From assembly GCA_040397785.1 (NCBI GenBank), contig JBBAVI010000012.1:21362-85361 (forward strand): DNA of 64,000 nucleotides. The letters are read 5' to 3'. Below the pieces are notes generated by a model. That model was not told where the DNA came from. It saw only the letters and a list, made by a program, of their open reading frames with translations, and searched no databases. The stretch comes from M3007 sp040397785. Lineage in GTDB: Bacteria; Bacteroidota; Bacteroidia; Chitinophagales; Saprospiraceae. Positions 49,741-61,700 of this stretch are shown here, one piece after another. Each line of letters begins with the position of its first letter. Within the stretch, counting starts at the first letter, position 1. Position numbers and translations under genes: made by a program.

Positions 49741-52700
49741 CTATTTGCTTCGTTTTTTGATGTTTTGGTTTGCGCCATAGATCATTTCTTCCCAGGTATC
49801 AAACTCCCGGCGGAAGGTAATACCCGCGCCATACCGGCCGCGCAATTGTCCTACCGTAATGTCGGGTTCTGTGCGTTGGTATATTTTTAGCCGCCAATTT
49901 CGGTTTTCGGTCAACTGGATCTCTACCACCACATCCTCGCCCAAAAAGCCATTGGTCGTAGTTGCACCTACACTACCCACGCCAAATTGGGAACCCACCT
50001 GCACCGTGATCCGATCGTTCGCAAACCCACTGCTGAGCCGCAATTGTAACTCTCGACCAACATCAGCCGTTGCGCCGGGATTTTTCAAAGAGTTGCGATA
50101 CTCGTTGTACGCTATATCAAAGTCGATACTAGAAACTGCTCCGCCAAACCACTCTGCAGCCAATCCAGATAAATAACTCGAAAACTGATTGGTTAAAACC
50201 TGGGTCAAGGTGTTAAAGGCCGAAGAAACGTAATCGGAGTTTTGTAAAAAGCCGGTCGAATTATTGGGCAAAAAAGACCCAACGACTACCAAACCAAACA
50301 CTTGCCGGTTCAACTCATTCTGATCCGAGCGTAGCGAACGCAATTTATTGTCTATGAATGTTTTAAGTTGGCCAGTAACATTCGGAAATTCCATATCAAA
50401 ACCAATGGACGGTTTTAAAAGGTCGCCTTTCAAATGCATGGTTACAATGGTGCGGGTTGGCTTTCGGGCATCTTTTTCCAGATCATCCTGGGTGCCGCTG
50501 CCAATTTGAATTTCCTCCTGCACCAAATTATATACGGGGGTGCTTTCTTCATAGGTTGCATCCAGCGTCATTTGTGCGCCATACGGGTCGCCATACCAAT
50601 TAATCATGCCGCCCTCTGAAACGGTAAATGGTTTATTGATCCAGTTCAACAAAGTAAACAAATATTCACCTTTTTTAATCTGGTAATTACCATACATCTT
50701 GAATTCGCCTTCCCGGTTAATCACCAATTTGATATTGCCCGCTCCCCTACCCTTGATCACATCGCCTGCCTGTTCGTCAAAAATTAATTGAATTTCGGCA
50801 TCATCCGTGACACTCATGTTCATTTCAAAATTAAGGCCTTTTAACTCCCCAATACCTGAATTTAGTATTTTGTTATTTGTACTGTCCAGATTTACAGGTG
50901 TTTTTTTAACAAATTTTATGAAATTTACTTCTTGAGCGTCTGATGCAGTGGTCAGCGGGATGTACAAGCGGGTATCTTTCCCGGTCGTAGCGGTTACCAG
51001 GATATTCGTTCGACTAAAAGATCCGGAAAATTTGGCATCAAACTCGCCCAGTCCCTGCCCGTAGTAAAGGGCATTGTCTTCCGGTAAAGTATTCAAAATC
51101 ATAAAGTTATCTCCTCGACGTGATTTAATTTCGCAATCTATAATCCAGTTGTCAAAATGATCATGTTTGAGTCCTCCGCGCACAAAAGCCATACTTTTTT
51201 GTGTTGCATCCCAAATGGTATCGCCATCGGCCCAAATTTTATACTCTGATAGTCTAATCGGTTGGTTTTTAAGATGGTACATGGATTTTAAATAATCCAT
51301 TTGAAGTTGTCCTTCCCGAATCAGCACGCCGCCATTCATAGCGATTCGATTGAACCGGCCATCGAGGTGTACATTTGCGTCAAATCGGCCGGTTGTTTTA
51401 GAGATGCCCGGTACAAATGTTTCAATAATTTGCAAGGGAAAACCATTGGCATCCAGTTGACTGTTAAAATGTTCGGGCTCTATTGATACATTAAGGTCTT
51501 CTACATACATGGCCTGGGTGCCGGAGGGCAACCAGGCACCTGCGAAACGCAATTTATGATCGGCATTTTGTAAAAATATTTTCCAGGAAAGGGGCGCGCT
51601 CGGGTTAACCATGTCGATGTTGCCCGTGATTTCACCATATGGCACATCATTAATAAAGACTGTATCAGAGGATAAAAACCCACCAATTCCTTCCATTTTA
51701 AAAACATCCTCTACTTTAACGTCAAAGTCATACACCTTACCCCTAAAATTAAAATCGGAACCAGCAATGTATCGATTGATAAAATCGAGGTTAAAATTGG
51801 TCATGGAAAGCGAAATACCCCGGCCATTATTCAGGCTATCGAGTAAAATCCGTTTGTTGGCGCTAAAAAACTCGAATTCTTTGGCCGCAAAAAAACCTTC
51901 TCCAAACCGCAAATAGTTATCGTCGCTGATGACCCAATCTTCGTTAAACATGGCCAATTCAGAACTATTGAAGCGCATTTGCCACAACGAATCGACTACA
52001 GACAATACCCCATCGAGGTTCACACCTTTTATGAAATAGGATTGTTTCGCAGTGTCGCGCGCTAATAATTTAACGCCCAAGGCATTGCGCTTTAAAAAGC
52101 CTTTTAACTCAATAGGAGGCAATTTACCATTTTCCGAAAAGGTGGTTTTAGGTATGCTAAAATAATATTCGCCATTTTCCTTGTCACCTTCCCAATTTAG
52201 TCCAATTTCGGTAGCCTGAAAAGATTGATATTGTAAAACGGGCACCCAAAGCGCCAGGTTTGTTTTGCCCGCTGGGGCATCAACAGAGGCTTTTAAAACG
52301 ACATTTTTCAGCGGGGCCAAATCTTCCGAAAGCAGTCCTGTCAGCGTTTTGGTATCTTTAATGCGCAGTTCCATTTCATACTGATCGGTCAGCGCGATGG
52401 AATCAGATGTTGGCAAATGCAGTCTTTGCGCAAATTCGGGGTGGTACTTTCCGAATAATTTCAGGAGATTGTTTGCAACTGTGGTAATTTTGAACCGTCC
52501 ATTTAAATATCCGTCTGCAATATTGGAATTCATTTTGAACTGATTCCTTCCGTTTGGCCCGTTGTAAGAAGACAGCCGCACGGAATCTATTCGATGTGAA
52601 ATTTCATGATCCTGCAAAATAAGTACATTACGGAGCAGGACGGTACCATTTAAATCATTGATATTCTTTGCATTCAGGTTAATTTCTGATATTTTCCCTG

Positions 52701-54714
52701 ATAAAATCCAGTCCTGGTCCAACAGGTTCAAGGCCCCTAAATCTAGTCGACGCACATCAGCACTAAAGGCCAGTTGAGGAATGGTATCTTTAAAATTGAC
52801 CGCGCCATCAAAATCAAAATCTACATTAGGGTCATTAATACCTAGTTTTCCATCAAATACCATGTTTTGAATAGCCCCCTTCATTTCTACCTTTTGATAA
52901 TTATACCCTTTGTAAAAAAACGTATCTACCGCTCCTTTTACTTTCAGGTTCATGGTTTCCATACTTAAGCCCCGCGATCCTTCTTCAATGGCCACATGAA
53001 AAGTTGTTTTACCAAAATCTTTATTGCCCGTCCAGGAAGCCAAATCGAACTGATTCATGTTCAGACGGCCTGAATATTGTGCTTTTTGCATACCATCGGC
53101 CAAGTTTAACTTCATGTCAAACTTACCCGAACCAATATCTGTTATCAGGTACCCATTGAGGATATGGTCGTATCCAAAAAATATATCATAGTCTCCTTCG
53201 TACCCAATATGTCCCAATCGGTAAATAGCGGCAGGAGGATTGAAGCCTGGAATCAATTGTTTCACCGAGGCAATGTCGGATATTAATTTTTTAAATTTTA
53301 CATGTATTTGCAGCAAATCGGCACCTTCATCCATGTCATTGCCGTCAAAATCAGCTTTGATCAGGGTATTATGCCCGATTCTAATATCCAGGTTTCGGCC
53401 ATTTAGGCGTTTCACTTTTCCTTCCACCAGGCCAGTTACATCGGCAATGGTTTCTTTGTTTTGTACAAAAAAGGACTGGGTCGCAATGGATTCATTGAAG
53501 TACATGACATCGCCTAACCGCAGTTTGGAGCCCGCTGCCAAATGGATATCCAAGCGCACTTTACTATTGAAATTCAAATAGTTATAGTACGAATTATAGT
53601 GCAATAGGATTGAGTCACCCAGGTCGCTCCCCCCGGCTGTTTGTATTTTGGTATGATACAGGGCGGTTAAAGTATCATTCACCACTACCCTACCCGCTTC
53701 GCTGTGTACGATTTCAAATCCGCTGCGTTCTTTTGCCGCCAGTTCTTTGAGTACCCCCGTAAAGGCTAAATTTTCATCGAATTCAATTTTTTCCCCTTTT
53801 ATGGTAATACGATCAACAAAAAGGTGGTCATAATCCATCACACCCGCCATCACCGGCACTTCGGGTGTATTGCGGTATTTATCCATCACAAAGCGCCCAG
53901 TTTCGAGTGAAAACTGATGCACCAGGAATTTAAATACTTTATTATCAACGTTTTGCGTGGTGTCTGGCAGGCTGACAGTTTGGGCGTTTTCTTCGGTTGT
54001 TGTACTTGGCGGGGCGGGATAATCTTTAAAATCGAACAAAAAACCACGCAGGTCGGCCGACCGAATATCGGCCAGTTTTTCGGAAAAATCTAGTTTATTC
54101 ACCTTAACATTGCCGTAAGGCACCTTAAACAGCATCCGTTGTCCACGTTGTTGGTCATCACTTAAAAACTCAACCTCTTTCAGGAGCAGATTTTGTATTT
54201 TAATGATAAACGGCGCTGGTTTTTTATCCGGGTCATTGGAAGGAGGGCCCGTAAAATAATCCATCAAAAACTGGGCATTGTTATCGGTTGCCCCGATTGG
54301 TCGCATGATATGCACCTTCGCATCCTGCAGGCTAATCTCATTAAATTCCAGTTTGTTCCAAAAAAGCGAAAAGATATTGGAATTCAGTCCAGCCGTAAAT
54401 TTGCCCGCATAAACCAAGGTATCGCCCTGCAAATCTTGAATATATAACCCCTCCAATACTAAGTTGTCAAAAAACTCAATATTTACATGATTGATTCTGA
54501 CTTCCGTTTTTAGTTCGGAAGACAAATACCCGGTTATTTTTTGGATGAGCCAGTTTTGTACATAGGAAGTTTGCAGTACAAAGTACAGGATCACCAGCAG
54601 GGAAACCAGTGCAAAAACGCCATTTTCAATCCTGCGCCAAATGCGTCGCACGCGCGTCCAAACAACGTTGCTTGGTTTCACGGGCAATTGGGGATCGCTG
54701 GGCGATTGCGTCAT
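49741..54714 (-). CDS. TamB-like (DUF490) translocation/assembly protein
   Basis: 1657 residues. An N-terminal membrane anchor (about 33-52, FALVSLLVILYFVLQ) is followed by a very long beta-rich periplasmic body (AsmA/TamB-type repeats, e.g. VRINHVNIEFFDNLVLEGLYIQD). The C-terminal TamB/DUF490 domain (about 1280-1650) has DVIKGRGAGNIKL and KPSIGFDMEFPN. TamB-type proteins form a lipid-carrying groove between inner and outer membrane and help place outer-membrane proteins. No TamA gene is adjacent. A coiled-coil membrane-protein gene lies 12 bp upstream on the same strand. Confidence 0.9.
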   Translation of the reverse strand: MTQSPSDPQLPVKPSNVVWTRVRRIWRRIENGVFALVSLLVILYFVLQTSYVQNWLIQKITGYLSSELKTEVRINHVNIEFFDNLVLEGLYIQDLQGDTLVYAGKFTAGLNSNIFSLFWNKLEFNEISLQDAKVHIMRPIGATDNNAQFLMDYFTGPPSNDPDKKPAPFIIKIQNLLLKEVEFLSDDQQRGQRMLFKVPYGNVKVNKLDFSEKLADIRSADLRGFLFDFKDYPAPPSTTTEENAQTVSLPDTTQNVDNKVFKFLVHQFSLETGRFVMDKYRNTPEVPVMAGVMDYDHLFVDRITIKGEKIEFDENLAFTGVLKELAAKERSGFEIVHSEAGRVVVNDTLTALYHTKIQTAGGSDLGDSILLHYNSYYNYLNFNSKVRLDIHLAAGSKLRLGDVMYFNESIATQSFFVQNKETIADVTGLVEGKVKRLNGRNLDIRIGHNTLIKADFDGNDMDEGADLLQIHVKFKKLISDIASVKQLIPGFNPPAAIYRLGHIGYEGDYDIFFGYDHILNGYLITDIGSGKFDMKLNLADGMQKAQYSGRLNMNQFDLASWTGNKDFGKTTFHVAIEEGSRGLSMETMNLKVKGAVDTFFYKGYNYQKVEMKGAIQNMVFDGKLGINDPNVDFDFDGAVNFKDTIPQLAFSADVRRLDLGALNLLDQDWILSGKISEINLNAKNINDLNGTVLLRNVLILQDHEISHRIDSVRLSSYNGPNGRNQFKMNSNIADGYLNGRFKITTVANNLLKLFGKYHPEFAQRLHLPTSDSIALTDQYEMELRIKDTKTLTGLLSEDLAPLKNVVLKASVDAPAGKTNLALWVPVLQYQSFQATEIGLNWEGDKENGEYYFSIPKTTFSENGKLPPIELKGFLKRNALGVKLLARDTAKQSYFIKGVNLDGVLSVVDSLWQMRFNSSELAMFNEDWVISDDNYLRFGEGFFAAKEFEFFSANKRILLDSLNNGRGISLSMTNFNLDFINRYIAGSDFNFRGKVYDFDVKVEDVFKMEGIGGFLSSDTVFINDVPYGEITGNIDMVNPSAPLSWKIFLQNADHKLRFAGAWLPSGTQAMYVEDLNVSIEPEHFNSQLDANGFPLQIIETFVPGISKTTGRFDANVHLDGRFNRIAMNGGVLIREGQLQMDYLKSMYHLKNQPIRLSEYKIWADGDTIWDATQKSMAFVRGGLKHDHFDNWIIDCEIKSRRGDNFMILNTLPEDNALYYGQGLGEFDAKFSGSFSRTNILVTATTGKDTRLYIPLTTASDAQEVNFIKFVKKTPVNLDSTNNKILNSGIGELKGLNFEMNMSVTDDAEIQLIFDEQAGDVIKGRGAGNIKLVINREGEFKMYGNYQIKKGEYLFTLLNWINKPFTVSEGGMINWYGDPYGAQMTLDATYEESTPVYNLVQEEIQIGSGTQDDLEKDARKPTRTIVTMHLKGDLLKPSIGFDMEFPNVTGQLKTFIDNKLRSLRSDQNELNRQVFGLVVVGSFLPNNSTGFLQNSDYVSSAFNTLTQVLTNQFSSYLSGLAAEWFGGAVSSIDFDIAYNEYRNSLKNPGATADVGRELQLRLSSGFANDRITVQVGSQFGVGSVGATTTNGFLGEDVVVEIQLTENRNWRLKIYQRTEPDITVGQLRGRYGAGITFRREFDTWEEMIYGANQNIKKRSK

Positions 54715-54726
54715 ATTAATTTTTAA

Positions 54727-55650
54727 TTACTGGAGCCGAAAAGTGGACGCTCCTAACAAACCTTTATCACAATAAATGGCGACAACATAATTGCCCGCCT
54801 TGAGTCGTTCATCCAATTTGTAATTGAAAGATTGGCGTTGTGTACCTTCCAGCACGACTTGTTTTACCATTTGTGCCTGAATTTCTACTGGACCAGTTGG
54901 AGCAAAAACGGTTGCTTTGGTTGGATTGGTGCTTACTACGGGCGATCCTTTATCGTTAGTAATGGCCAAATATAGTTTTTGTGGCCCGTGAAAGGGTTCT
55001 GGCACATCCGCCAAATCAAAACTGACGAATATCTCCCGCACCTTACGCGCACGGGTGGTCAGTTTGTCGTTGCGGCGTTCCATTTCCACCCGGAAAGAAG
55101 TGGCTTTGAAAGTTGCCGATTGCGTTTTGCGAATTTGCTCTTCCAGTTGTTTGGCAAGGCCCTGCATTTGGTCACTCAAGGTGGTATTTTGGCCTTTCAG
55201 GTTGCTATTTTCATCTGTCAAACGCAGATTTTCATCTTTCAATTGGGCGTTTTCACTTTGCAGTGTTGCAATGATGGTTTCCAGTTCAATTTTGGTTTTT
55301 TTCAGGCGATCCACCTGATCTCGTAAACTGGCCAAATCCTTTGTACTAGCCGACTTGATTTGATTGATTACGATTTCTTTTTGGGCAACAAGTTCAGCAG
55401 AACTGGTAACTTTTCCTTGTAGGTTTTCGTTTTCGGTCCGCAAGGAGGCATAGTCGTTGCTTAAACTATCAAGCGAGGCTTCAATGGCCGCTTTTTGCTG
55501 TGTTAGTGTAACCCTGTCTTTTTCACCTTGTTCATTTTGCGCGAGGTAAACTTTTGACTTTTGCCAAAAAAAGAAACCAAACCCTGCTGCCAGGGCCAAC
55601 AAAATGGTTACGATAATACCGTAGATCCGGGAACTTTGATTATCCTGCAT
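54727..55650 (-). CDS. Single-pass membrane coiled-coil protein
   Basis: 307 residues: one N-terminal membrane helix (about 9-29, IYGIIVTILLALAAGFGFFFW), a long periplasmic coiled coil (about 40-190, with ..LQSENAQLKDENLRLTDEN.. heptads), and a C-terminal beta domain (about 195-307) that reads like an Ig-type fold. The design is shared by conserved Bacteroidota proteins of unknown role. The stop is 12 bp before the tamB-like start, so the two are probably cotranscribed and may act together in the envelope. Confidence 0.78.
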   Translation of the reverse strand: MQDNQSSRIYGIIVTILLALAAGFGFFFWQKSKVYLAQNEQGEKDRVTLTQQKAAIEASLDSLSNDYASLRTENENLQGKVTSSAELVAQKEIVINQIKSASTKDLASLRDQVDRLKKTKIELETIIATLQSENAQLKDENLRLTDENSNLKGQNTTLSDQMQGLAKQLEEQIRKTQSATFKATSFRVEMERRNDKLTTRARKVREIFVSFDLADVPEPFHGPQKLYLAITNDKGSPVVSTNPTKATVFAPTGPVEIQAQMVKQVVLEGTQRQSFNYKLDERLKAGNYVVAIYCDKGLLGASTFRLQ

Positions 55651-55776
55651 AAACTGAAAGAGACTAAAGTGTTTGAAAAGAAATTTGCAGTTTTATGATG
55701 CCCACAGAACGCCCAAATGCTGTTTTCCGTATGCACCACAACTGTTTTTACAACATTTTGTAAAATTAGTGCAAAC

Positions 55777-58700
55777 CTATCTTAACAAAGTAACATCCCC
55801 AACTAATTTTTCAGGAGAATCGGCACAAATAATTTGAATAATGTAGACATATACATCATTTGGCGCTGGTTTCCCATCAATGGTGCCGTCCCAATATAAC
55901 TGTGTGGTACTTTCGTACACTTTTTCGCCCCAGCGATCATAAATTTGGATTCCGCCAACGACTTCGGCGCCTTCCCGATCTACGACCTTAAAATTGTCAT
56001 TTTTGCCATCTCCATTGGGTGTAAATGCGTTCGGGATGCGCACGTTTTTCGCATCACAGGGCGGAAATACCACAATGCGATACACCACGGTATCGCCGCA
56101 ACCTTGGTCGTCTGATATCACCAGGATATATTCATAATATCCGGCTGTATCAAAACGTACGGTTCCACCCGGGCAATTTGCACAATCGGGCAAAGCAGGC
56201 GTCCAGGCATATTGATTGAATCCACCAGCTCCAGTGAGTGTGATATTTTGTAAAATTTGTCCATAAATGGTATCGGGGGACTGGATCAGCGGGGGCTCAA
56301 GTGCCACGACATTGACACAATGCGTGCTATCGCAACCGTTTATCCCCAGGTTGGTCGTGCAGGCCTGACCACCATTTTGCACAAAAACCTGATTGTACAC
56401 TTTAAGGGAATCGCCTTTACAGAATTGTTGGGTAGATTGGGTTTGAGTACTTGGTTTCACGATCAATTGTTGGCGAATCAAACTATCGCAACCGTTCTGC
56501 TTTTGTAACAACAAATTGTAAGTACCTGCAGTGGACGTATTTTGACCTAAAATATTAATCGGTACGCCCTGGCAAGTGATCAATGCGGGTAACTGGATGG
56601 TGTCGGACGGCAACACGGTGATGAGCATGCTGGTATCGGCGGTACAACCATTGCTCCGGGTAACAGTAACGGAATAAGTGCCCGTTTGTAACGGAAATAA
56701 TACCTGGGTTGCTGCATTGTTGTTGGTTACCCCCGGTCCGGCCCAGGTATAATTAGCCCCGGTGGGTGTAACGGAAAGCACCAGTTGTTTGCCTTCGCAC
56801 AAGGTTTGGTTGTTGGGCTTGAGGGTAAATGGAAAGCCAAAAGTGTAGGTAAATTGGTATTCGACGCTGCAATTGGGACCTGTGGCCAACAGGATAATCG
56901 TTTCTGAATATCCTGGCTGCGCCTCTGCGGGTGGCGTAAATTCAGTGGAAGCACAGGTAGCACATTGCACGGAGCCGTTGGGTACCGACCATTGGTATTG
57001 AAAGCCATTTTGGGTCGGAATTCCAACCTGCACCGCTTTAATGCTACAAATGTCTTCATTAGGTGCCACAAGCTGGAGGTTTTTTAAAGGAAATAACTGA
57101 TCCGAACACGTGCAGTTTTCATCCGCAGGCAAAAGCACGATCAAATTACACAAATCGGGCAAGGTGCTCAAAGGGGGCAAATCTATGGTGATATTGCCAT
57201 TTGGATTTAATGTATTATTCGCAGATCCTGTGGTAATTAGGACATCATTTGCCGAAACCAGTCCATCACCATTTTGATCGTACCAGAGTTGTATTTGTAC
57301 GCCTTGTGCGGGCACAGTGCCGATATTGCGTACGTTTACCTTAACCTGAAGGGTGTTGTTGATGTTTTGAATATTGGCATCTGTGATGTCCAATTGAGGA
57401 TGCGCAATTTGAATGGGTAAAATGGCTGTTCCGGTAGCAAAATATACGGTACAATTGGTACCCAGCGTTGCACAAAATGCTGCGGTGCTGACCCTGGATT
57501 GCGCGATGATCAGGTCGTTGCCGCACCCGGCACCCGCTTGAATTTGTACAGAAAAAGTAAATTCGATGACGCTGCCATTGTCCAAATTAGATGGAATTCC
57601 AACGCGAAATCCCTCTAGCGTAGTAGATGGCGTACCAATTGGAGCATTTTGACCAGGTGTATAGGAACCGTTCACGTATTGTAAAGACGCTGGCAGTAAT
57701 ACATATATACTATCGGTGCCAGAAGGTTTTCCGAGCAAGGTGGTCCGTACTTTATACTGTTGCGTACCACCACAATAAAGCATGGGTGTTCCGGTAGAAA
57801 TCAGTTCCATGATGACGCCGTAACTTGGGTTTAACCCATTGACCGTCAGCGAACTAGCGGGTTTGTTCAAGGTATTGGTGGCGCTGCCGCAAGGATCGAA
57901 GCCCGTTGCACCAAAAATTGGTTGCGCGTTGGCTACAAAACCACAGTTGGCCCGGGTTTTAAAACGAATCTTAAGGGCGTTTTTCGGGGCTTGATCGATC
58001 CCCGGCAAACCATTGAGTGCAATTACCGCCTGCACACTGTTGATATCCCATTGAAACACGCCATTGCTATTTACAGGATCTGCTAGCGCTATATATGGAC
58101 TGCCCGCCGGATAGGAAATTTGGCAGGAACCCGGTACGATGTCCAAACCGGGGGGCAAATTGACCGACAAATCAAGGTCATAAGCATACCCTGTTTTGGC
58201 ATTGTATAATTCGACTTCATAATAATCGGACTCCTCACAAATTTGAATGGATGCTGGCTCAGCGCGGATGTCCATCTCAATTTCCGGGCTTTCTTTGCGT
58301 AAAACCACCCAAAAACTGTCAATGCCACATATTTCGGGACTTACATTGGTAACCTGGCTACAGTTCCAGCCATAAATAATCAGCAACGAATCCGAAATAC
58401 AGGAGGTATTAATGCCCGTCAGGCGGTAATTATTGGCATTAAAACCATTCAGGTTATTTAACTGAAAAATATTGTTTTGCTTTGCAATCGATTGAAATTG
58501 AGGCAATTGAAACAACTGAAAACCGCTTCCATTTCCTGAAGGCGATACCACATTGACCCACATATTCGGTGCTGGAGAAGCAACGGAATTGCGTATCGTG
58601 AAATCGAGGTCAAAGTCCTTTTTAGTTATGTATACAATCGTATCATTGGAGTTTAACTGTAGTCTGGGCTGGTTGGAAAAGTAACCCAACGTATTGAATT

Positions 58701-61700
58701 TTTGCTCTACCAGGCTATCCGGTGTGGTCATGCCCGGTTTAAAGCCGATTGTCAGGTGTTGCAAAGAAGTATCCGGCTTGGCGAAGCTGCAATCGGGCCC
58801 AAACGTTACTTCTGTACTGAAGAAAAAGCCTTCGTCGATTGGATTTGAAAATGTATTGTCGAAATTCAGTTCAAAAGCAGCACTATTTTGGGTAAAAGGC
58901 AACGGAGCATTGCTTAAAAACAACAAACTGTCTTGAAGCGCCAGGTATTTCAACTGGGCATTGACGACATTCGCTTGTGGCGGTTTTGATTGGTCATAGT
59001 TGCGTATCGTAGCCAGCGGCCGCACTTCAAACGGAAACATATTGCCCCGCGCAATGCGCAAACGGAAACTGAAGGGTTTTACCTGGGCGGAGTTTTGGCA
59101 AGGTTTGAGGCTGTAAGCACTGTTGGTCCAGCTGGTTTTGAAACCAGAGTATTGTCCGGGTATCGTTAATTGATTATTGTTGGCTGTAAACCCAAAGCCT
59201 AAATTATTGCCCGATGTTCTAAAGCCGACCAAAGGTGGGTTGGGGGTATTGTCAGAAGGAGGGATAAAGTTAAAATCCAGTTTATAATCGGCATAAATGA
59301 ACAAACTATCGCCTTTACCGATGCTCGCTTTGGGTAATAAGCCCTGGTCGTATAAAGTATCCAGCCGTATGACACCCAAGTTGGAATAATAGCTCACTTC
59401 ATCCAATATGACCGACGGATAGGTATTTACCTGTTTGACAACGACATATTTTTGATCAAAGGGGAAATTAATGCCTTTATAAAGTGCCTTATAGGCAGAT
59501 CCATCGGCATATCGCACCCGCACCGAGTCGGATAACAGCCTGAACTTAGTTTGATTTGAAAAAACGGACTTTGCCAAGACTATATTGAAACTGTCATTGT
59601 CATTTACGCCAATATCCGATTTGTAAATGGCTTGTATGATCGACCGGGTGAAAGAACGCATCCCTACCCCACTGTCTACATAAATGCGAAATTCAACCCG
59701 CATAGTATCGCCGCTTAAATACCGCCGCCGGGCTACATTTATCCCTTTAGCCTGCCCTGGCCCATCGGCGATGCGGTTATTGTCCAAATCAGGTAAGTCG
59801 TAATTTAAACGGTACGCATCCATTTTCCATACGAAATGCCCTGGAAATGTATCGATTGAAATGATGGTGTCAATCGTGACGGGATCGTTCTCCACAGGCT
59901 TACAGGTGTTTTGGGACAAACTCAAAAATATTTCCTCGCAGGTATTTGCCCCGCATTTCAAGGCATCGTCCACTTTGGGGAGCCAATAGGTACGCACAGG
60001 AAACGGGGTAACACAAGTTTTACTACACAAACCAGTAGGATCATAATTAACCACTGTACCTCCAATATCCTGAAAAGTCGTATCATCTACACAAAAAACG
60101 GTTGTATCGCAGGTGTATTTTAAACAAAAAACTAAAAAGTCTGTCTCAGCACTTAAGGGCAAAGGATACGTTAGGGTAAGGGTCGAAATGGGGCGATCGG
60201 GATCAGGTACCAAGGTAGTATCCACTGGTGCTACCCCACCCAATAGCAGCGGACAATCGCTTGATAGTTCCATTCCATTTGGCAGCTCCATGACGATTTT
60301 GAGGACACCGTTGGCTTCCGTGAGGCGTTTCGACGAAATATTATATTGAAATGGGTAAGTTGTATTGTCTTGCAGGCAGGAATTGGCTGAAAATTGAAGT
60401 TTTTGGCGCAATTTATAGGCAATATCTGGTGCAATAACGAGTCCATCTGAAACGAATCCATTGGGTGGACAAGGTTTTTGGTAGAAATATTCAAGCTGGA
60501 ACGTGGGCAAAATTTCGTTGCATGCTGCACTACAGTTGTAATAATCGAACAGCAGTGTGGTTGAATCTTTAGCAGCCACAAAAGGCAGCACCAGGGTAAT
60601 ATCTTTACCGAAAGTCAAATTGCAATTTCCAATGGTTCGGGGCAAAACGACACTGGGCTGCAAAGGCGTAACTGTACCATTGGCCGACACCAGGCGGATG
60701 CTGTTGGGCTCGATCCCAACAAATTCTTGCTCCGATACCTTAATGCGCAGGAGCACATCTTTGGCATTGCCAGCACCAATATTTCGGATCTTAAAACCGG
60801 CAATGGCTCCTAAATTCGCACAATAATCGGCTGGAGGATTCCAAATACCCGTCATTTTCAGGTTTGGAACGCGGGTGGATTCTTTAATATCAATGCCTGC
60901 CAACAAACTATCATAACGGCACAGGCTTTCATCACACCCCCACCCAATGCGCAAACGCGATTGATTGTTGTATTCCGGTGTTCCGCAATCGGTAATAATC
61001 ACTTTTTCAATAAAACACACCTTTTCACCTTGTTCGAGCAAAGCGTCACCGTCGCCAAAACCGGCCAAAAAAGCACCCGAAAAGGTGTTTTTATAAAAAA
61101 CGGGGGTTTGACTTACATTTTGAGCATTGGCTACCACAATTTCAATACCCGCCTGATGGCTGTCTTCAAAAAATAATTTAGAAATGGGGCCTAAACGGGT
61201 ATTAATCACGCAAATTTGGCGGTTGATCGTATCAAAACGCTCCCCAGAACTGAATTGAGGATCCACCGAATCGAATAAAACAAGACCTGTTTCAACGGGT
61301 ATGGAAGTAGTGAGTGCTTGCGCGTTGCCTACCGATGTTTGTACAGCCAGGTTGGCAATAAATAACTGACCGGTATCCAGTACTTTGGCGGCGTTGCAAT
61401 CCGCATTCAGGAGCACTTTAATGGTTTGGAGGGCGCCAACGGCAATGGGAGGAAACGTAAAAACAGGCGCCTGCACATTGCTGATGTTGCTTTCTGTAGC
61501 GCCCGAAACCGTACTGGGTTCGTACACCAGCCCATTGGGTAAATTGATGGTTAAACTTCCATTATTGGCAACTTGGGCACTCAGATTGCGGATTGTAATA
61601 ATAAAAGTGTCCGAATTACAAACAGACAGCGCATCTGGATTCTGGGGCGTAATTAAAATTGACTGTGATAGCGCAATTTGAAATGAAAAAAGCGCAAAAA